64,000 nt of DNA from Microcystis aeruginosa FD4. Lineage in GTDB: Bacteria > Cyanobacteriota > Cyanobacteriia > Cyanobacteriales > Microcystaceae. A program made the position numbers and the translations under genes. This document shows, piece by piece, positions 23,676 through 32,691 of this stretch. The stretch spans positions 3,224,001 through 3,288,000 of the forward strand of contig NZ_CP046973.1 of assembly GCF_009792235.1 (NCBI RefSeq), written 5' to 3'. Position 1 is the first letter of the stretch, and every line of letters starts with the position of its first letter. The notes under the pieces are model-generated. The model saw only the letters and a list, made by a program, of their open reading frames with translations, made no database searches and was not told the DNA's origin.

Positions 23676-25052
23676 TTAGCTTAACGCAGCTGTGCGGAAA
23701 AAATCAAGGCCGGCAGCTAAAAATTTTTTCGGCAGGCTGAGATTGGCCCCAAAATGCAGGTGGAGATAGGAAGCGTGCAGATTCTTGCCTGGCCACCCTT
23801 CGGCATTGATAGCACCCTTGGGGAATGGTTGCAGTTGATAAATCGGTGCGTCGCTCACCCCGCTTAATTGGGAGCGATGGAATTCATGGCCGCGCACTGG
23901 TTGACCTGCTTTGAGCAGTATCGTCTCCTGTTGGGCGATGGCTTGCCGATAACCTAAGGTTAATTTCGGGGACATTATAGCAGATTGGGGGATTATTTGC
24001 AGCATGGAATGGTTTTTTTGCTCAAAATCAATTATTTTTTCACATAAATACATTAATCCCCCACATTCGGCGTAGGTGGGCATTCCAGAGGCGATCGCTT
24101 TTCTCACCTGAGTTAAGATAGGGGTGTTAGCGGCTAATTCCGGGGCAAAGATTTCTGGAAAACCGCCACCAAAGTACAATCCCTGGAGGTTTTCGGGCAA
24201 ATTTGCCCCTTGCAAGGGACTCCAAAAGATTAATTCTGCGCCTAAATTGGCTAAAATATCGAGATTATCGGGATAATAAAAGTTAAAAGCCTTATCTCTG
24301 GCAATACCGATACGGATAGGGGGAAAAAGCTTATTTGCTCCTGTTTGATTGTTCAGGTTCTCTTGAGAAGAAATAGTGAGTAAAGGCAAGAGAATATCCC
24401 AATTAAAGCAGTTTTGGGCAATAGAAGCCAGTTGATCTTGCAGTTGCCTGATTTCTCCTAGTTCATCCCTGGGAACTAATCCTAGATGGCGATCGGGAAT
24501 TGTCAGGGAATCTTGACGACGCAAAACCCCGACAATCGGCATATTGATTGATTCTAGGGCGGTTTGCAGTAATTGCCGATGGCGATCGCTACCAACCCGA
24601 TTGAGAATAACTCCGGCTAGATGGAGATTTTTGTCTAAAGATTGATAACCGCGGACAATAGCGGCGACAGAGGTAGATAAGCGACTGCAATCGACAACTA
24701 ACAGCAGAGGAAGCCCTAAAATACGGGCAATATGGGCGGTACTAGCATAATCGGGAAATTGAGTATCGCTTAATTGAATACCATCAAATAGCCCCATTAC
24801 CCCTTCAATCAGAGCATAATCGACATTTTGACAATGTTGGGCAAAACAGGTTTTTACATAGTCTTCAGAAGTTAAAACCGGATCGAGATTGCGACAGGGG
24901 CGACCGGTAAAATGAGTATGGAACATGGGATCGATATAATCGGGCCCGACTTTAAAAGATTGCACTCGATCGCCACGACTGATTAAATAGGCCAAGATTG
25001 CCAGAGTAATCGTAGTTTTGCCGACTCCGCTTCTTTCTCCTGCGATGATCAT
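23676..25052 (-). CDS. cbiA: Cobyrinate a,c-diamide synthase (CbiA/CobB)
   Basis: 458 residues. An N-terminal ATP-binding domain of the dethiobiotin-synthetase type with GERSGVGKTT at 5-14 and KVGPDYIDPMFH. A C-terminal class I glutamine amidotransferase domain has FGGGFPE and the nucleophile Cys330 in AECGGLMYL, with a late His in YLHLHFG. It amidates the a and c side chains of cobyrinic acid using glutamine and ATP, an early step in cobamide synthesis. The start MIIAGERSG leaves the P-loop in the expected position right at the N-terminus. No cobalamin riboswitch pattern was seen upstream. Confidence 0.95.
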   Translation of the reverse strand: MIIAGERSGVGKTTITLAILAYLISRGDRVQSFKVGPDYIDPMFHTHFTGRPCRNLDPVLTSEDYVKTCFAQHCQNVDYALIEGVMGLFDGIQLSDTQFPDYASTAHIARILGLPLLLVVDCSRLSTSVAAIVRGYQSLDKNLHLAGVILNRVGSDRHRQLLQTALESINMPIVGVLRRQDSLTIPDRHLGLVPRDELGEIRQLQDQLASIAQNCFNWDILLPLLTISSQENLNNQTGANKLFPPIRIGIARDKAFNFYYPDNLDILANLGAELIFWSPLQGANLPENLQGLYFGGGFPEIFAPELAANTPILTQVRKAIASGMPTYAECGGLMYLCEKIIDFEQKNHSMLQIIPQSAIMSPKLTLGYRQAIAQQETILLKAGQPVRGHEFHRSQLSGVSDAPIYQLQPFPKGAINAEGWPGKNLHASYLHLHFGANLSLPKKFLAAGLDFFRTAALS

Positions 25053-25284
25053 TATTAGTTGTTTTTTTCGAGATCGAGCTAGACTGAATTAACCTGTTAC
25101 ACAATCAATTCTGGAGCTTGCCAACGGCTAATAGAGTCAATTTTGGCCGCTAACTGGTCCCTGTGTCAATCGACTTTTTTTATTAGCAGCGAAATCGATT
25201 TGATGAGGTTTATGATCGTAACAGAGAAGTTATTGGACTTGATATGTACCAATTATCCCTTCTGGCAAACTGGATACTTTTAGA

Positions 25285-25502
25285 TAGGGTTTGCGGCAAA
25301 AAGTTTTTCGTGGGGGTAGGGTGTGGGGTGTGGGGTGTGGGGTGTGGGGTTTTACCCATTTTCAGGTGGTCAATTACCTAATTTTCAGGGAAAAAGTCCT
25401 GGAATTTTCCCCCCAATCACTCCAATGGTCGGCACTTTTTGAGAGAAAAAAAGTCTAAGAACCTTATCCAACAAGGTTGTTAGATTTATTCAGCAAGCCC
25501 TA
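25285..25502. repeat. MITE-like element, copy 1, with GGGTGTG tandem repeats
   Basis: Left end TAGGGTTTGC and right end TTTATTCAGCAAGCCCTA are inverted relatives of the ends of copy 2 (55335-55562). Inside, GGGTGTG is repeated about four and a half times (25318-25350). The right ~80 bases align with copy 2 (CACTTTTTGA..AAAAAAGT, then CTAGATA after the end). No coding capacity. Confidence 0.55.
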
Positions 25503-25939
25503 GATATTGAGCGAGAATCGATAGAGTCTTCTCGGAAATGGAGAATCAGAGAAGTAGCTCTAATTGACAATCAAGGGAATCATCGCTACCAGAATCCAGA
25601 TTCTTGGCAATTAAATCAAATTGGCTCTTCTAGAGTAGTTATGATATATTAGCAGAAAATAATCCACGCAAGTCTTGCTAAGTAAGGCTCACCAGAATTC
25701 AAAAAAGCAATTTTAGTAAAAAAAGCTTTTGGCTTTGTTGGATTCCAGGCTATTTAAGGGTTTAGGCTCATTTAAACTACTAATTTGCTAAGTAGTCGTG
25801 CCAAATTAATTTTCTAGTCGAGACTCCGAGACTCCGAGACTCACAAGACAGCTATTAGGGATCGGATTTGAGTTTTCAGTTCACTGTTTACTGATCACAG
25901 CAGCAGTCTGACGGAGTAGTGGCTTAGATGTGTAATTAA
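25503..25939. other. Gene-free stretch with coding remnants
   Basis: Directly after the MITE end, a 50-codon open stretch (reading ESSRKWRIREVALIDNQGNH..., ending at 25652) lacks a start and looks like a fragment of a lost gene that I cannot identify. The rest is AT-rich, with a tandem ACTCCGAG tract near 25825 and an STRR-like tract near 25875. No complete gene is seen. Confidence 0.4.
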
Positions 25940-26206
25940 TTGTGCTTAGATACTTATAACCAGTCTAGGAGAGCCATCAAATTTTACCAAGAGGTTAAAC
26001 GGCAATGTCCAGAAGATTTAGTCCCGAAAATATACAATACATTTGAACTATCAAGTCTATTCTTTCTGGGTAAAACTACCCATAGTCTCAACACACTTGA
26101 TCGAGAAGAATTAGGACTTAGTGATCCCGTGGAGGATACTGGGGAGAGTTGCGAAGTTTATCAACGCTGTCAAACAGAGAATAAAGGGAAGTTATCGTTT
26201 TTCTAA
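25940..26206 (+). CDS. Unrecognised short open frame, probably a remnant
   Basis: 88 codons (YNQSRRAIKFYQEVKRQCPE, ILGRVAKF in the next frame). A second frame from 26121 to 26303 continues with similarly protein-like sequence, so this may be one frameshifted relic. The N-terminal part is faintly TPR-like. No clear ribosome site. It is surrounded by repeats and dead genes, and I would not treat it as functional. Confidence 0.25.
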   Translation: MCLDTYNQSRRAIKFYQEVKRQCPEDLVPKIYNTFELSSLFFLGKTTHSLNTLDREELGLSDPVEDTGESCEVYQRCQTENKGKLSFF

Positions 26207-26407
26207 GATAACTCGACCGACTTCTTTGCAACAATCATGCGTTAGATTTATTGGGAGTTTCCTTAATTTGTACCCAGTAACGGGGCATCAGAAATTCTCT
26301 TAATCCCTCCTACAGCATAGGTTATGGCTTTTTGTCAACGGGGAAGTCCAGTTATAATTTTCGTCGGATAGGTTTGCAATCCATCCTACCTAATGATAGC
26401 TTCCAGA

Positions 26408-26782
26408 TTACGGATAATAGGTGCATCCGGAGGTACAGGTTTCGCAGATTTCGACGGCATGAAGACTGGGTAAACCAGCTTTTGCCAATTTTTCATAGAG
26501 CCAGCGCGACAATTCTTCACTGGTGGGATTTTCTAAACCAGTGGTTTCATTGAGATAATGATGGTCGAGAAAATTATCGAGTAATGGCTGTAAATATTGT
26601 CTAATTTCGCCAAAATCTATCACCATTCCCTGTTGTGAGCCTTGGGACTGTAAATGATGACTTTTCACATAGACGCGCCCCAGCCAACTATGACCATGAA
26701 GACGACGACATTTACCTTCGTAGTGGGGTAAACGATGGGCTGCTTCAAAGCGAAATTCTTTGTAAATAATCCATTCTGCCAT
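26408..26782 (-). CDS. queD: 6-pyruvoyl/6-carboxy-tetrahydropterin synthase (QueD)
   Basis: 125 residues from ATG 26782 (MAEWIIYKEFRFEAAHRL), the start that fits the family. A longer frame from 26845 adds 21 unlikely residues. Zinc-binding histidines are in FEAAHRL and RRLHGHSW, with the catalytic-type Cys in GKCRRLHGH; later motifs are MVIDFGEIR, LDHHYLNE, NPTSEELSRWL and the C-terminal VEICETCTSGCTYYP. QueD converts dihydroneopterin triphosphate to carboxytetrahydropterin for queuosine; other members act in biopterin synthesis, and cyanobacteria make glycosylated pterins, so the pathway is not certain. It stands alone in a repeat-rich stretch. Confidence 0.9.
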   Translation of the reverse strand: MAEWIIYKEFRFEAAHRLPHYEGKCRRLHGHSWLGRVYVKSHHLQSQGSQQGMVIDFGEIRQYLQPLLDNFLDHHYLNETTGLENPTSEELSRWLYEKLAKAGLPSLHAVEICETCTSGCTYYP

Positions 26783-26868
26783 GGTTAATTGGTTGATAGT
26801 ATAGATTACATCTGGTTTATTTATTTCGCCACCGATAGTCATCAATTCTAGTCAAAAGCTTAGTATTC

Positions 26869-27360
26869 TTAGTCCATAGTAACACAGATTAAAAATTCTC
26901 GGTGAGTCAATTGGCTTTGGGCTAAATCTGCTTGTAGGGGCAGCAATAACCAATTATATAGCTGTTGGGCTAAGGATCGGGTTTCTTGACTATTAGCTTG
27001 GTTGAGGGATTGGGGCAGTCTTTCTAATATTCTTGCTACTAATTTTTTATCTTCAATGGTGGTAGTATAATGGCGGAGGGGTTGCTGGGTAAATTTGACA
27101 ATAATTTCCCAGCGATTATCTAAAAAAATCCGATAAATTACCGTGGCACTGTGGTCATTTTGTTCGGTTAATTGTTCAATAATAACTGGGTTGGCATCTA
27201 GACAGACTAAACGAAAGAAGTTTTCTAATTCTGCTAATTGTAAAGAGTCAATGGTTTCTCTAGCTAACTGAAGATTTTCTGGGGTGACTGATGCGGTTGT
27301 TTGGGGTTGCCATAATAAATCGACATATCGACATACTGACGATAAATCGGTTCAATACTT
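26869..27360 (-). pseudogene. CHAT-domain protein fragment (region before the CHAT domain)
   Basis: Minus-strand reading gives SIEPIYRQYVD, then after a frame break LLWQPQTTASVTPENLQLAR, ETIDSLQLAELENFFRLVCL, RIFLDNRWEIIVKFTQQPLR and LAQQLYNWLLLPLQADLAQS, ending at a stop. This is the linker that leads into the caspase-like CHAT domain of cyanobacterial TPR-CHAT proteins. The CHAT domain and the TPR part are both missing. An exact 8-base tandem duplication (ATCGACAT twice, 27319-27334) causes the frame break. The upstream side is cut by the ISAs1 remnant at 27364. Confidence 0.75.
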
Positions 27361-27363
27361 TAA

Positions 27364-27611
27364 CATTGGGGTATTGAAAATCAGGTTCATTGGATTTTAG
27401 ATGTTACTTTTAAAGAAGATCACTGTCGGATTTGCGCAGCGCCACAGCCCTCGTAATTTTGCCTTCTTGATACGCGTCGCACTTAACGCTCTTAACCAAG
27501 AATCAACTTACCGACGTAGTATCGCACAAAAAAGTAAACGGGCGGCCATGGATAATAACTATATGATTGCTGTGCTGAGAGCCTTTTGTCAAGCCTAATT
27601 GAGATGCTCTT
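27364..27611 (+). mobile_element. ISAs1-family transposase 3' end
   Basis: HWGIENQVHWILDVTFKEDH at the start and NFAFLIRVALNALNQEST, SIAQKSKRAAMDNNYM at the end are the conserved C-terminal ISAs1 transposase motifs, in two frames because of one extra base near 27430. The transposase stop is followed at once by TGAGATGCTC (27600-27609), taken as the element's terminal repeat. Only the right end is left. The open frame 27401-27598 is its second half, not a separate gene. Confidence 0.8.
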
Positions 27612-27618
27612 ACCCTGT

Positions 27619-28044
27619 TTACTGTGCTTGACAATAGGTATTAAAAGCTTCGCCAGTTTCTTTTTCTAATTGGCCGGCTTTTCTTACCTTTTCCTGTGCT
27701 AATTTTGCCCCGTTTTTATTGCGAGTTTCGATAACTTGAATTATTTCACGAGTGGCAGTGGCATAATCTTCGTAAACTTGAGCGAAAGCGGTCTTATATT
27801 TCTCTAGTTCAGGATCCTTCACTGCTAATTTTTTCATATTTTCCGAGGCCTGTTCGATTTTATCTGCGGCTAATAGCCAACTTTTTTGGTCAATTTCTGT
27901 CCCTTGACCGTTGGTTAGGGATTTGGTTTCTTGGGCCACTTCGTTGGCAATCCGATAGATTTTTTGACATTGAAACTGTTTACTATCCGCACAACTTGCT
28001 AAAAAAGTCAAGCCTATAAATATTAAGATTATTTGGTTATTCAT
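27619..28044 (-). CDS. Putative lipoprotein, unknown function
   Basis: 141 residues with a signal sequence and lipobox (MNNQIILIFIGLTFLASCAD), so Cys18 should be lipidated. The mature part is almost entirely helical and charged (ADKIEQASENMKKLAVKDPE, IIQVIETRNKNGAKLAQEKV) with two further cysteines, one near each end. No enzyme motif. Similar small helical lipoproteins are common in cyanobacteria, without assigned roles. Confidence 0.8.
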   Translation of the reverse strand: MNNQIILIFIGLTFLASCADSKQFQCQKIYRIANEVAQETKSLTNGQGTEIDQKSWLLAADKIEQASENMKKLAVKDPELEKYKTAFAQVYEDYATATREIIQVIETRNKNGAKLAQEKVRKAGQLEKETGEAFNTYCQAQ

Positions 28045-28173
28045 AGCATTGTATTCGAGAGGATTATAGGGAAGCTTATAGCGGTAAACTATCAGCCTCT
28101 AGCAGTTTTTTACTGTTATCGACTGATAGAATTGTTCAATCTGATAATACTAAAGTTTAGCACTTGATCGCTG

Positions 28174-29172
28174 TTAAGCGTGTCTTTTTTGATGCCAATT
28201 CCAGGCGTGTTCAACTATTAACTTGAGATCGGCATATTGGGGATGCCAACCGAGAACCTGTTTAGCTTTATCACTACTGCCGATTAAAATGGGAGCATCA
28301 CCTGCCCTTCTGGGACTTTCGATGACGGGAATATCTAAACCAGTTACCGCTTGCGCTGTTTCAATCACTTCACGCACGGAAAAACCGTTACCATTGCCCA
28401 AATTAAACACATTGCTTTCGCCACCATTTAAGAGATATTCTAAGCCTAAAACGTGAGCCTGTGCTAAATCATTAACATGGATATAATCGCGAACAGCAGT
28501 ACCATCGGGAGTATCATAATCCGTGCCGAAAATTGACAGGGAATCCCGTTTTTTCAGGGCAGTTAATAAAGCCAGGGGAATTAAATGGGTTTCCGGTTGG
28601 TGATCTTCCCCTAATAAACCACTGGGATCGGCTCCTGAAGCATTAAAATAACGGAAAGCAACCGATTTAAAACCATATGCTGGATCAAAATCCCTAAGAA
28701 TTTGTTCCACCATTTCCTTACTGGCAGCGTAGGGACTGAGGGGATGATGGGGATGACTTTCCGTCATCGGAATTTCTTTCGGCATTCCATAAATGGCACA
28801 GGTGGAAGAAAAAACAAATTTCTTCACATCGGCGGCGATCATCGCTTGCAAAAGAGTCAGACTGCCACTAACATTATTTTGATAGTAAATAGCTGGTTCT
28901 TGGACCGATTCCCCCACGGCAATAAAAGCGGCAAAGTGCATGACGGCGGCAAGATCACGACTGGCAAATAAATTATCCAGCAGTGATCGATCCCTGGTAT
29001 CACCGACAATTAACTCAACTTTTAATATATCCTTAATGATTTCGGCGTGACCGTAGGATAAATTATCGAGTACGATGACGGAATAACCAGCATTTTTGAG
29101 TGCTAGAACTGCATGGGAACCAATATAACCCGCACCGCCAGTAACGAGAATGGTAGGTTTAACTTGAGACAC
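28174..29172 (-). CDS. galE: UDP-glucose 4-epimerase
   Basis: 332 residues, full length. NAD-binding TGGAGYIGSH at 11-20, DNLSYG and GDTRD in the cofactor site, and the extended SDR catalytic set with SSTCAIYG (Ser123/Thr124) and YxxxK as Tyr148-Lys152 in SPYAASK. Later GalE motifs are RYFNASGAD, GTDYDTPDGTAVRDYIHVND and NLGNGNGFSV. It interconverts UDP-glucose and UDP-galactose for polysaccharide and lipid sugars. The 61-base gap to the divergent kinase gene at 29242 must hold both promoters. Confidence 0.96.
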   Translation of the reverse strand: MSQVKPTILVTGGAGYIGSHAVLALKNAGYSVIVLDNLSYGHAEIIKDILKVELIVGDTRDRSLLDNLFASRDLAAVMHFAAFIAVGESVQEPAIYYQNNVSGSLTLLQAMIAADVKKFVFSSTCAIYGMPKEIPMTESHPHHPLSPYAASKEMVEQILRDFDPAYGFKSVAFRYFNASGADPSGLLGEDHQPETHLIPLALLTALKKRDSLSIFGTDYDTPDGTAVRDYIHVNDLAQAHVLGLEYLLNGGESNVFNLGNGNGFSVREVIETAQAVTGLDIPVIESPRRAGDAPILIGSSDKAKQVLGWHPQYADLKLIVEHAWNWHQKRHA

Positions 29173-29241
29173 GCGATCATACCTATTTGAAATTGACTTG
29201 TCTATAACTTTATACCCTAATTTTGCTTTGAGTTGACCATC

Positions 29242-30735
29242 ATGTTAAGTCCCCTCGATCTATCTCTTTCCCTTGACAAAGAAACTTATCAATCACAAAT
29301 TAAAGATTTAATGGAACAACTGCGATCGCTACAGAAGTCCTGTTGGGAATGTAAATTACCCGTGGTGGTGGTTTTGGAAGGTTGGGCGGCGGCAGGGAAG
29401 GGAACTTTAGTCAAAAAAATGGTTAACTATATGGATCCTCGCGGTTTTACCGTCCATCCCATTTTAACCCCTTCCCCCCAAGAGGAAAGTTACCCGTTTT
29501 TGTGGCGATTTTGGCAAAAACTGCCAGCAAAAGGCAGTATCGGCATTTTTTATCACAGTTGGTACACTCATCTACTAGAGGATAGACTCTTAAACAAATT
29601 GCCCTCCTCCCAGATTCCGCTAGTCATGCGCGATATCAACACCTTTGAGCGACAATTATTTGATGATCGGGTTGCGATCGCTAAGTTCTGGATTCACCTC
29701 AGTCAAAAGGAATTAAAGACACGCATCAAAGAATACGCCGAAAATGAACTAGAATCTTGGCGCGTGCGTCCAGAAGATTGGCAACAGGCCAAACGTTATG
29801 ATGAGTATGCCAGTTTAGCCGAGGAAATGATTACCTACACTAGCACGGGGGCCGCCCCTTGGACATTGGTGGAGGGCAACTGTCAACGTTGGGCCCGGGT
29901 AAAAGTTCTCTCCCAATTAGTTGGTACGATCGCTCAAGCTTTGGATCAGCGCCAATTACCGATCGAACCTCCTGTCAATCTACCACCCCAAGCCCAATTA
30001 CTGCCCACAGAACCCGATTATCTAGCAAGAGTAGATTTAAGTGCCAAATTGGAAAAAGAAGACTATAAAATCCGTTTGCGTCAGGCACAGGTAGAATTAA
30101 GAAAACTGCAATTAAAGATTTTTCAGGCAAATATCCCCGTTTTAGTCCTTTTTGAAGGGTGGGATGCCGCCGGCAAGGGAGGGGCGATCAAACGCTTAAC
30201 CGATACCCTCGATCCTCGCAGTTATCAGGTGATTGCCTTTGCTGCCCCGACGGAGGAAGAACACCGCTATCATTACCTCTGGCGCTTCTGGCGCAAATTA
30301 CCCGCAGCCAAAACTATCGGTATATTCGATCGCAGTTGGTATGGACGGATTTTAGTGGAGAGAGTGGAAGGATTCGCTAAAGATATGGAGTGGCGACGGG
30401 CATATCAAGAAATTAACGAATTTGAAGCACAATTAACCCATTCAGGCTGTGTTTTAGTCAAATTCTGGTTACATATCAGCCCCGAAGAACAGTTAAATCG
30501 CTTCAACGAGCGCCAAACTAACCCCTATCGTCAGCATAAACTCACCGATGAAGATTGGCGCAATCGAGAAAAACAGCCCCTCTATCATGTGGCAGTTAAT
30601 CACATGGTAGCCCGCACTAGCACCCCCGTCGCCCCTTGGACGATCGTGGCGGCAAATGATAAGTATTTCGCTCGCGTTAAAGTCATAGAAACAGTAATTG
30701 CCGCTATTGAAACCGGTTTGAAACAACGCGATTAA
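29242..30735 (+). CDS. Polyphosphate:AMP phosphotransferase (two fused PPK2 domains)
   Basis: About 497 residues from ATG 29242 (MLSPLDLSLSLDKETYQ); a TTG three codons earlier is possible. Two PPK2 domains in tandem, each with its own Walker A: EGWAAAGKGT near 46-55 and EGWDAAGKGG near 305-314. The second also keeps the FDRSWYGRILVERVEGF lid. In the first domain the equivalent YHSWYTHLLEDRL lacks the Asp-Arg pair and the Walker A Asp is Ala, so only the C-terminal domain is likely catalytic, as known for two-domain class II PPK2 enzymes. These make ADP from AMP and polyphosphate. Followed after 8 bases by the 30744 gene. Confidence 0.92.
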   Translation: MLSPLDLSLSLDKETYQSQIKDLMEQLRSLQKSCWECKLPVVVVLEGWAAAGKGTLVKKMVNYMDPRGFTVHPILTPSPQEESYPFLWRFWQKLPAKGSIGIFYHSWYTHLLEDRLLNKLPSSQIPLVMRDINTFERQLFDDRVAIAKFWIHLSQKELKTRIKEYAENELESWRVRPEDWQQAKRYDEYASLAEEMITYTSTGAAPWTLVEGNCQRWARVKVLSQLVGTIAQALDQRQLPIEPPVNLPPQAQLLPTEPDYLARVDLSAKLEKEDYKIRLRQAQVELRKLQLKIFQANIPVLVLFEGWDAAGKGGAIKRLTDTLDPRSYQVIAFAAPTEEEHRYHYLWRFWRKLPAAKTIGIFDRSWYGRILVERVEGFAKDMEWRRAYQEINEFEAQLTHSGCVLVKFWLHISPEEQLNRFNERQTNPYRQHKLTDEDWRNREKQPLYHVAVNHMVARTSTPVAPWTIVAANDKYFARVKVIETVIAAIETGLKQRD

Positions 30736-30743
30736 ACGAGGTT

Positions 30744-31124
30744 ATGCTCATGAAAATGCGACATCTGATGTTGATTCCTTCTCTTCTTCTTTTCAGTCAA
30801 CTAAGTACCTCCTCGTTAGCTCAGGCCAAAACAATTTATCGGTGTGAACAGTACACGAATCTTAACGGAAAAACTGCTTATCGTGTTACTCCTTCAATAT
30901 CTGGAAGTTTTGGATTTTTTAACCCCTCGAATCCATTTCGTGAATGTTTTGTTCCAGTTACGTCCAAACAATGTAGATATAAAAGCAACTCGGGCAGTCA
31001 ATGGTCTAGGTGCGGTGTTCCCGAAAAAGGACAAGTTTTTGCTCTCGGTGTCGGTGAAATAGTAGAAGATAACGGCAAAAAATATCACGCCTTTCAGAAT
31101 GGCGTACAATTTACTTTTGAGTAG
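30744..31124 (+). CDS. Small exported hypothetical protein
   Basis: 126 residues with a clear signal peptide (MLIPSLLLFSQLSTSSLAQA). The mature part has four cysteines (in YRCEQY, RECFVP, KQCRYK, SRCGVP), likely two disulfides, and reads as a small beta-rich domain. It starts 8 bases after the polyphosphate enzyme stop, so it may share its transcript. No family is recognised. Start may be the second ATG (30750, MKMRHLML), which gives a more usual signal peptide. Confidence 0.7.
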   Translation: MLMKMRHLMLIPSLLLFSQLSTSSLAQAKTIYRCEQYTNLNGKTAYRVTPSISGSFGFFNPSNPFRECFVPVTSKQCRYKSNSGSQWSRCGVPEKGQVFALGVGEIVEDNGKKYHAFQNGVQFTFE

Positions 31125-31171
31125 GCGTTAAACCAAACTCGTAACTTGAGGCAGATAATCACGGCAAAAAA

Positions 31172-31687
31172 ATGCGTGCAAACGTTGACGCTCAGAAGTT
31201 AGAACGCCTAATGCAAATCTTAGGTAAAGAAGCTCAGGGTTCAGGCACTATCTACTTTACAGGTGGAGCGAGTGCCTTACTGGTGGGATGGCGCAATTCC
31301 ACAGTCGATGTGGATATCCGTCTAGATCCAGAACCACTGGGCATTTTTCAAGCGATCGCCAAGCTGAAAAAAGAATTGAACATCAACATTGAACTGGCAT
31401 CTCCGCAGGATTTTCTGCCCCCTATTCCGGGATGGCGCGATCGAAGCGTATTCATTGGCAAACGAGGTCAAATCTCTTTCTATCACTATGATTTTACAGC
31501 CCAAGCTCTTTCTAAACTATCGAGAGGCTTTGACCGTGACTTGAAAGATATTGAAGCTATGTACGAACACAAATTATTCTCTTTGAATGAGCTAGGGGAA
31601 TGCTTTGAAGCGATTGCACCGGAACTAATCCGATTCCCCTCCCTTAACCCAGATGTGCACCAGAAGCAGAGTCGAGAACTTGATTGA
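31172..31687 (+). CDS. DUF6036-like nucleotidyltransferase
   Basis: 171 residues. The core is a minimal nucleotidyltransferase: IYFTGGASALLVGWRNSTVD, with the GG(A/S) loop and DVDI as the metal-binding D-x-D. It is followed by a helix and strand pair and a region SFYHYDFTAQALSKLSRG typical of AbiEii/DUF6036-type proteins, with DLKDIEAMYEH as a later acidic motif. Relatives include toxin components that modify tRNA or proteins. The next gene starts 33 bases downstream with a good ribosome site, giving a two-gene unit that resembles a toxin-antitoxin pair. Function is inferred from fold only. Confidence 0.7.
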   Translation: MRANVDAQKLERLMQILGKEAQGSGTIYFTGGASALLVGWRNSTVDVDIRLDPEPLGIFQAIAKLKKELNINIELASPQDFLPPIPGWRDRSVFIGKRGQISFYHYDFTAQALSKLSRGFDRDLKDIEAMYEHKLFSLNELGECFEAIAPELIRFPSLNPDVHQKQSRELD

Positions 31688-31720
31688 ACGTTTTCAATAT
31701 CCACCAGAGGAGAAACAATC

Positions 31721-32005
31721 ATGAATCTCAATGAGTTGCCAGGGGCCGAGATCATCTTACCCGGACTGAGAGATCTTCACAATGGTGAGTCCAATACCAT
31801 TGGGGCGCTGCTAGTTGCGATCGCTGCGACGCGCCTAACGGAAGTCGGTTTCGATATCCCTAAAAATCACCTAGCTTCAGAGCCAGAGCTAACCTTGTAT
31901 GCCTATCTCCAAGAGGAACGGGATGATGCTTATTCTTACTATAATGCTTTGCTGAATCGCCTCAATAGCTTTTGTAATGCACTCGAACTCGCTTATAAAA
32001 TATGA
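31721..32005 (+). CDS. Small partner protein of the nucleotidyltransferase
   Basis: 94 residues, helical and acidic (GIRDLHNGES-like N-terminus; SEPELTLYAYLQEERDDAYS; YYNALLNRLNSFCNALELAY). A strong ribosome site (GAGGAGA) precedes the ATG at normal spacing. The stop overlaps the purN start by four bases (ATGA). I do not recognise a family. Size, charge and position fit an antitoxin or substrate-binding partner of the upstream enzyme. Confidence 0.6.
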   Translation: MNLNELPGAEIILPGLRDLHNGESNTIGALLVAIAATRLTEVGFDIPKNHLASEPELTLYAYLQEERDDAYSYYNALLNRLNSFCNALELAYKI

Positions 32006-32640
32006 TGACAATTTCCCCAAGTTTAATTTCTCCCGATCTCAGTTTGGCCGATATTCCCCTAGAGGAAACCCTCTCTTTAGGAGTGATGGCTTCTGGTAGT
32101 GGTTCCAATTTTGCTGTTTTGGCAGCAGCGATCGCCAAAAAACAACTCAATGCCCGGATTCCTGTCCTCATCTACAATAATCCCGATGCCAAGGTAAAAG
32201 AAAGAGCCGATGACTACAATATCCCCGCGGTTTTCCTCGATCATCGTCAATTTAAACCCAGAGAAGAACTCGATCGGGCTATAGTCAAAACTTTCCAAGA
32301 ATACGGCGTAAAATGGGTAATTATGGCGGGCTGGATGCGAATTGTCACCCCGGTGTTACTGGATGCTTTTCCCGATCGCGTGATCAATATCCATCCTAGT
32401 TTACTACCCAGTTTTAAAGGTGTGCGTGCCGTGGAACAAGCTTTAGCGGCAGGGGTAAAAGTGACCGGATGTACTGTGCATATCGCTCGCGCAGAGGTAG
32501 ATAGTGGCCCAATTTTAATGCAAGCAGTGGTTCCCATTCTCCCCGATGATACTGCCGAAAGTCTCCACGAACGCATTCAAGTGCAAGAACATCGCATTTT
32601 CCCAGTAGCGATCGCTTTAGCGGCGAAATTAGGCCTATAG
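32002..32640 (+). CDS. purN: Phosphoribosylglycinamide formyltransferase
   Basis: 212 residues. GVMASGSGSNFAVLA holds the ribonucleotide site, VFLDHRQFK follows, MAGWMRIVTPVLLDAFP and the signature INIHPSLLPSFKG contain the catalytic Asn-His pair, and the conserved Asp is in RAEVDSGPILMQA. It transfers a formyl group from 10-formyl-tetrahydrofolate to GAR, the third step of purine synthesis. The ATG overlaps the preceding small gene (ATGA), so it is probably translated from the same message. A ~28-residue N-terminal extension precedes the core; the true start could be downstream. Confidence 0.95.
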   Translation: MMTISPSLISPDLSLADIPLEETLSLGVMASGSGSNFAVLAAAIAKKQLNARIPVLIYNNPDAKVKERADDYNIPAVFLDHRQFKPREELDRAIVKTFQEYGVKWVIMAGWMRIVTPVLLDAFPDRVINIHPSLLPSFKGVRAVEQALAAGVKVTGCTVHIARAEVDSGPILMQAVVPILPDDTAESLHERIQVQEHRIFPVAIALAAKLGL

Positions 32641-32691
32641 AGATCGATTTCTGGACTTTCTTGGCGAGAATACTGGCAAAAAAACGAAAAT

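Noticed and set aside
23676..25300. Cobalamin riboswitch near cbiA
   Set aside because: The conserved B12-box pattern was not seen upstream of 25052; the structured region at 23444 lies downstream of the gene.
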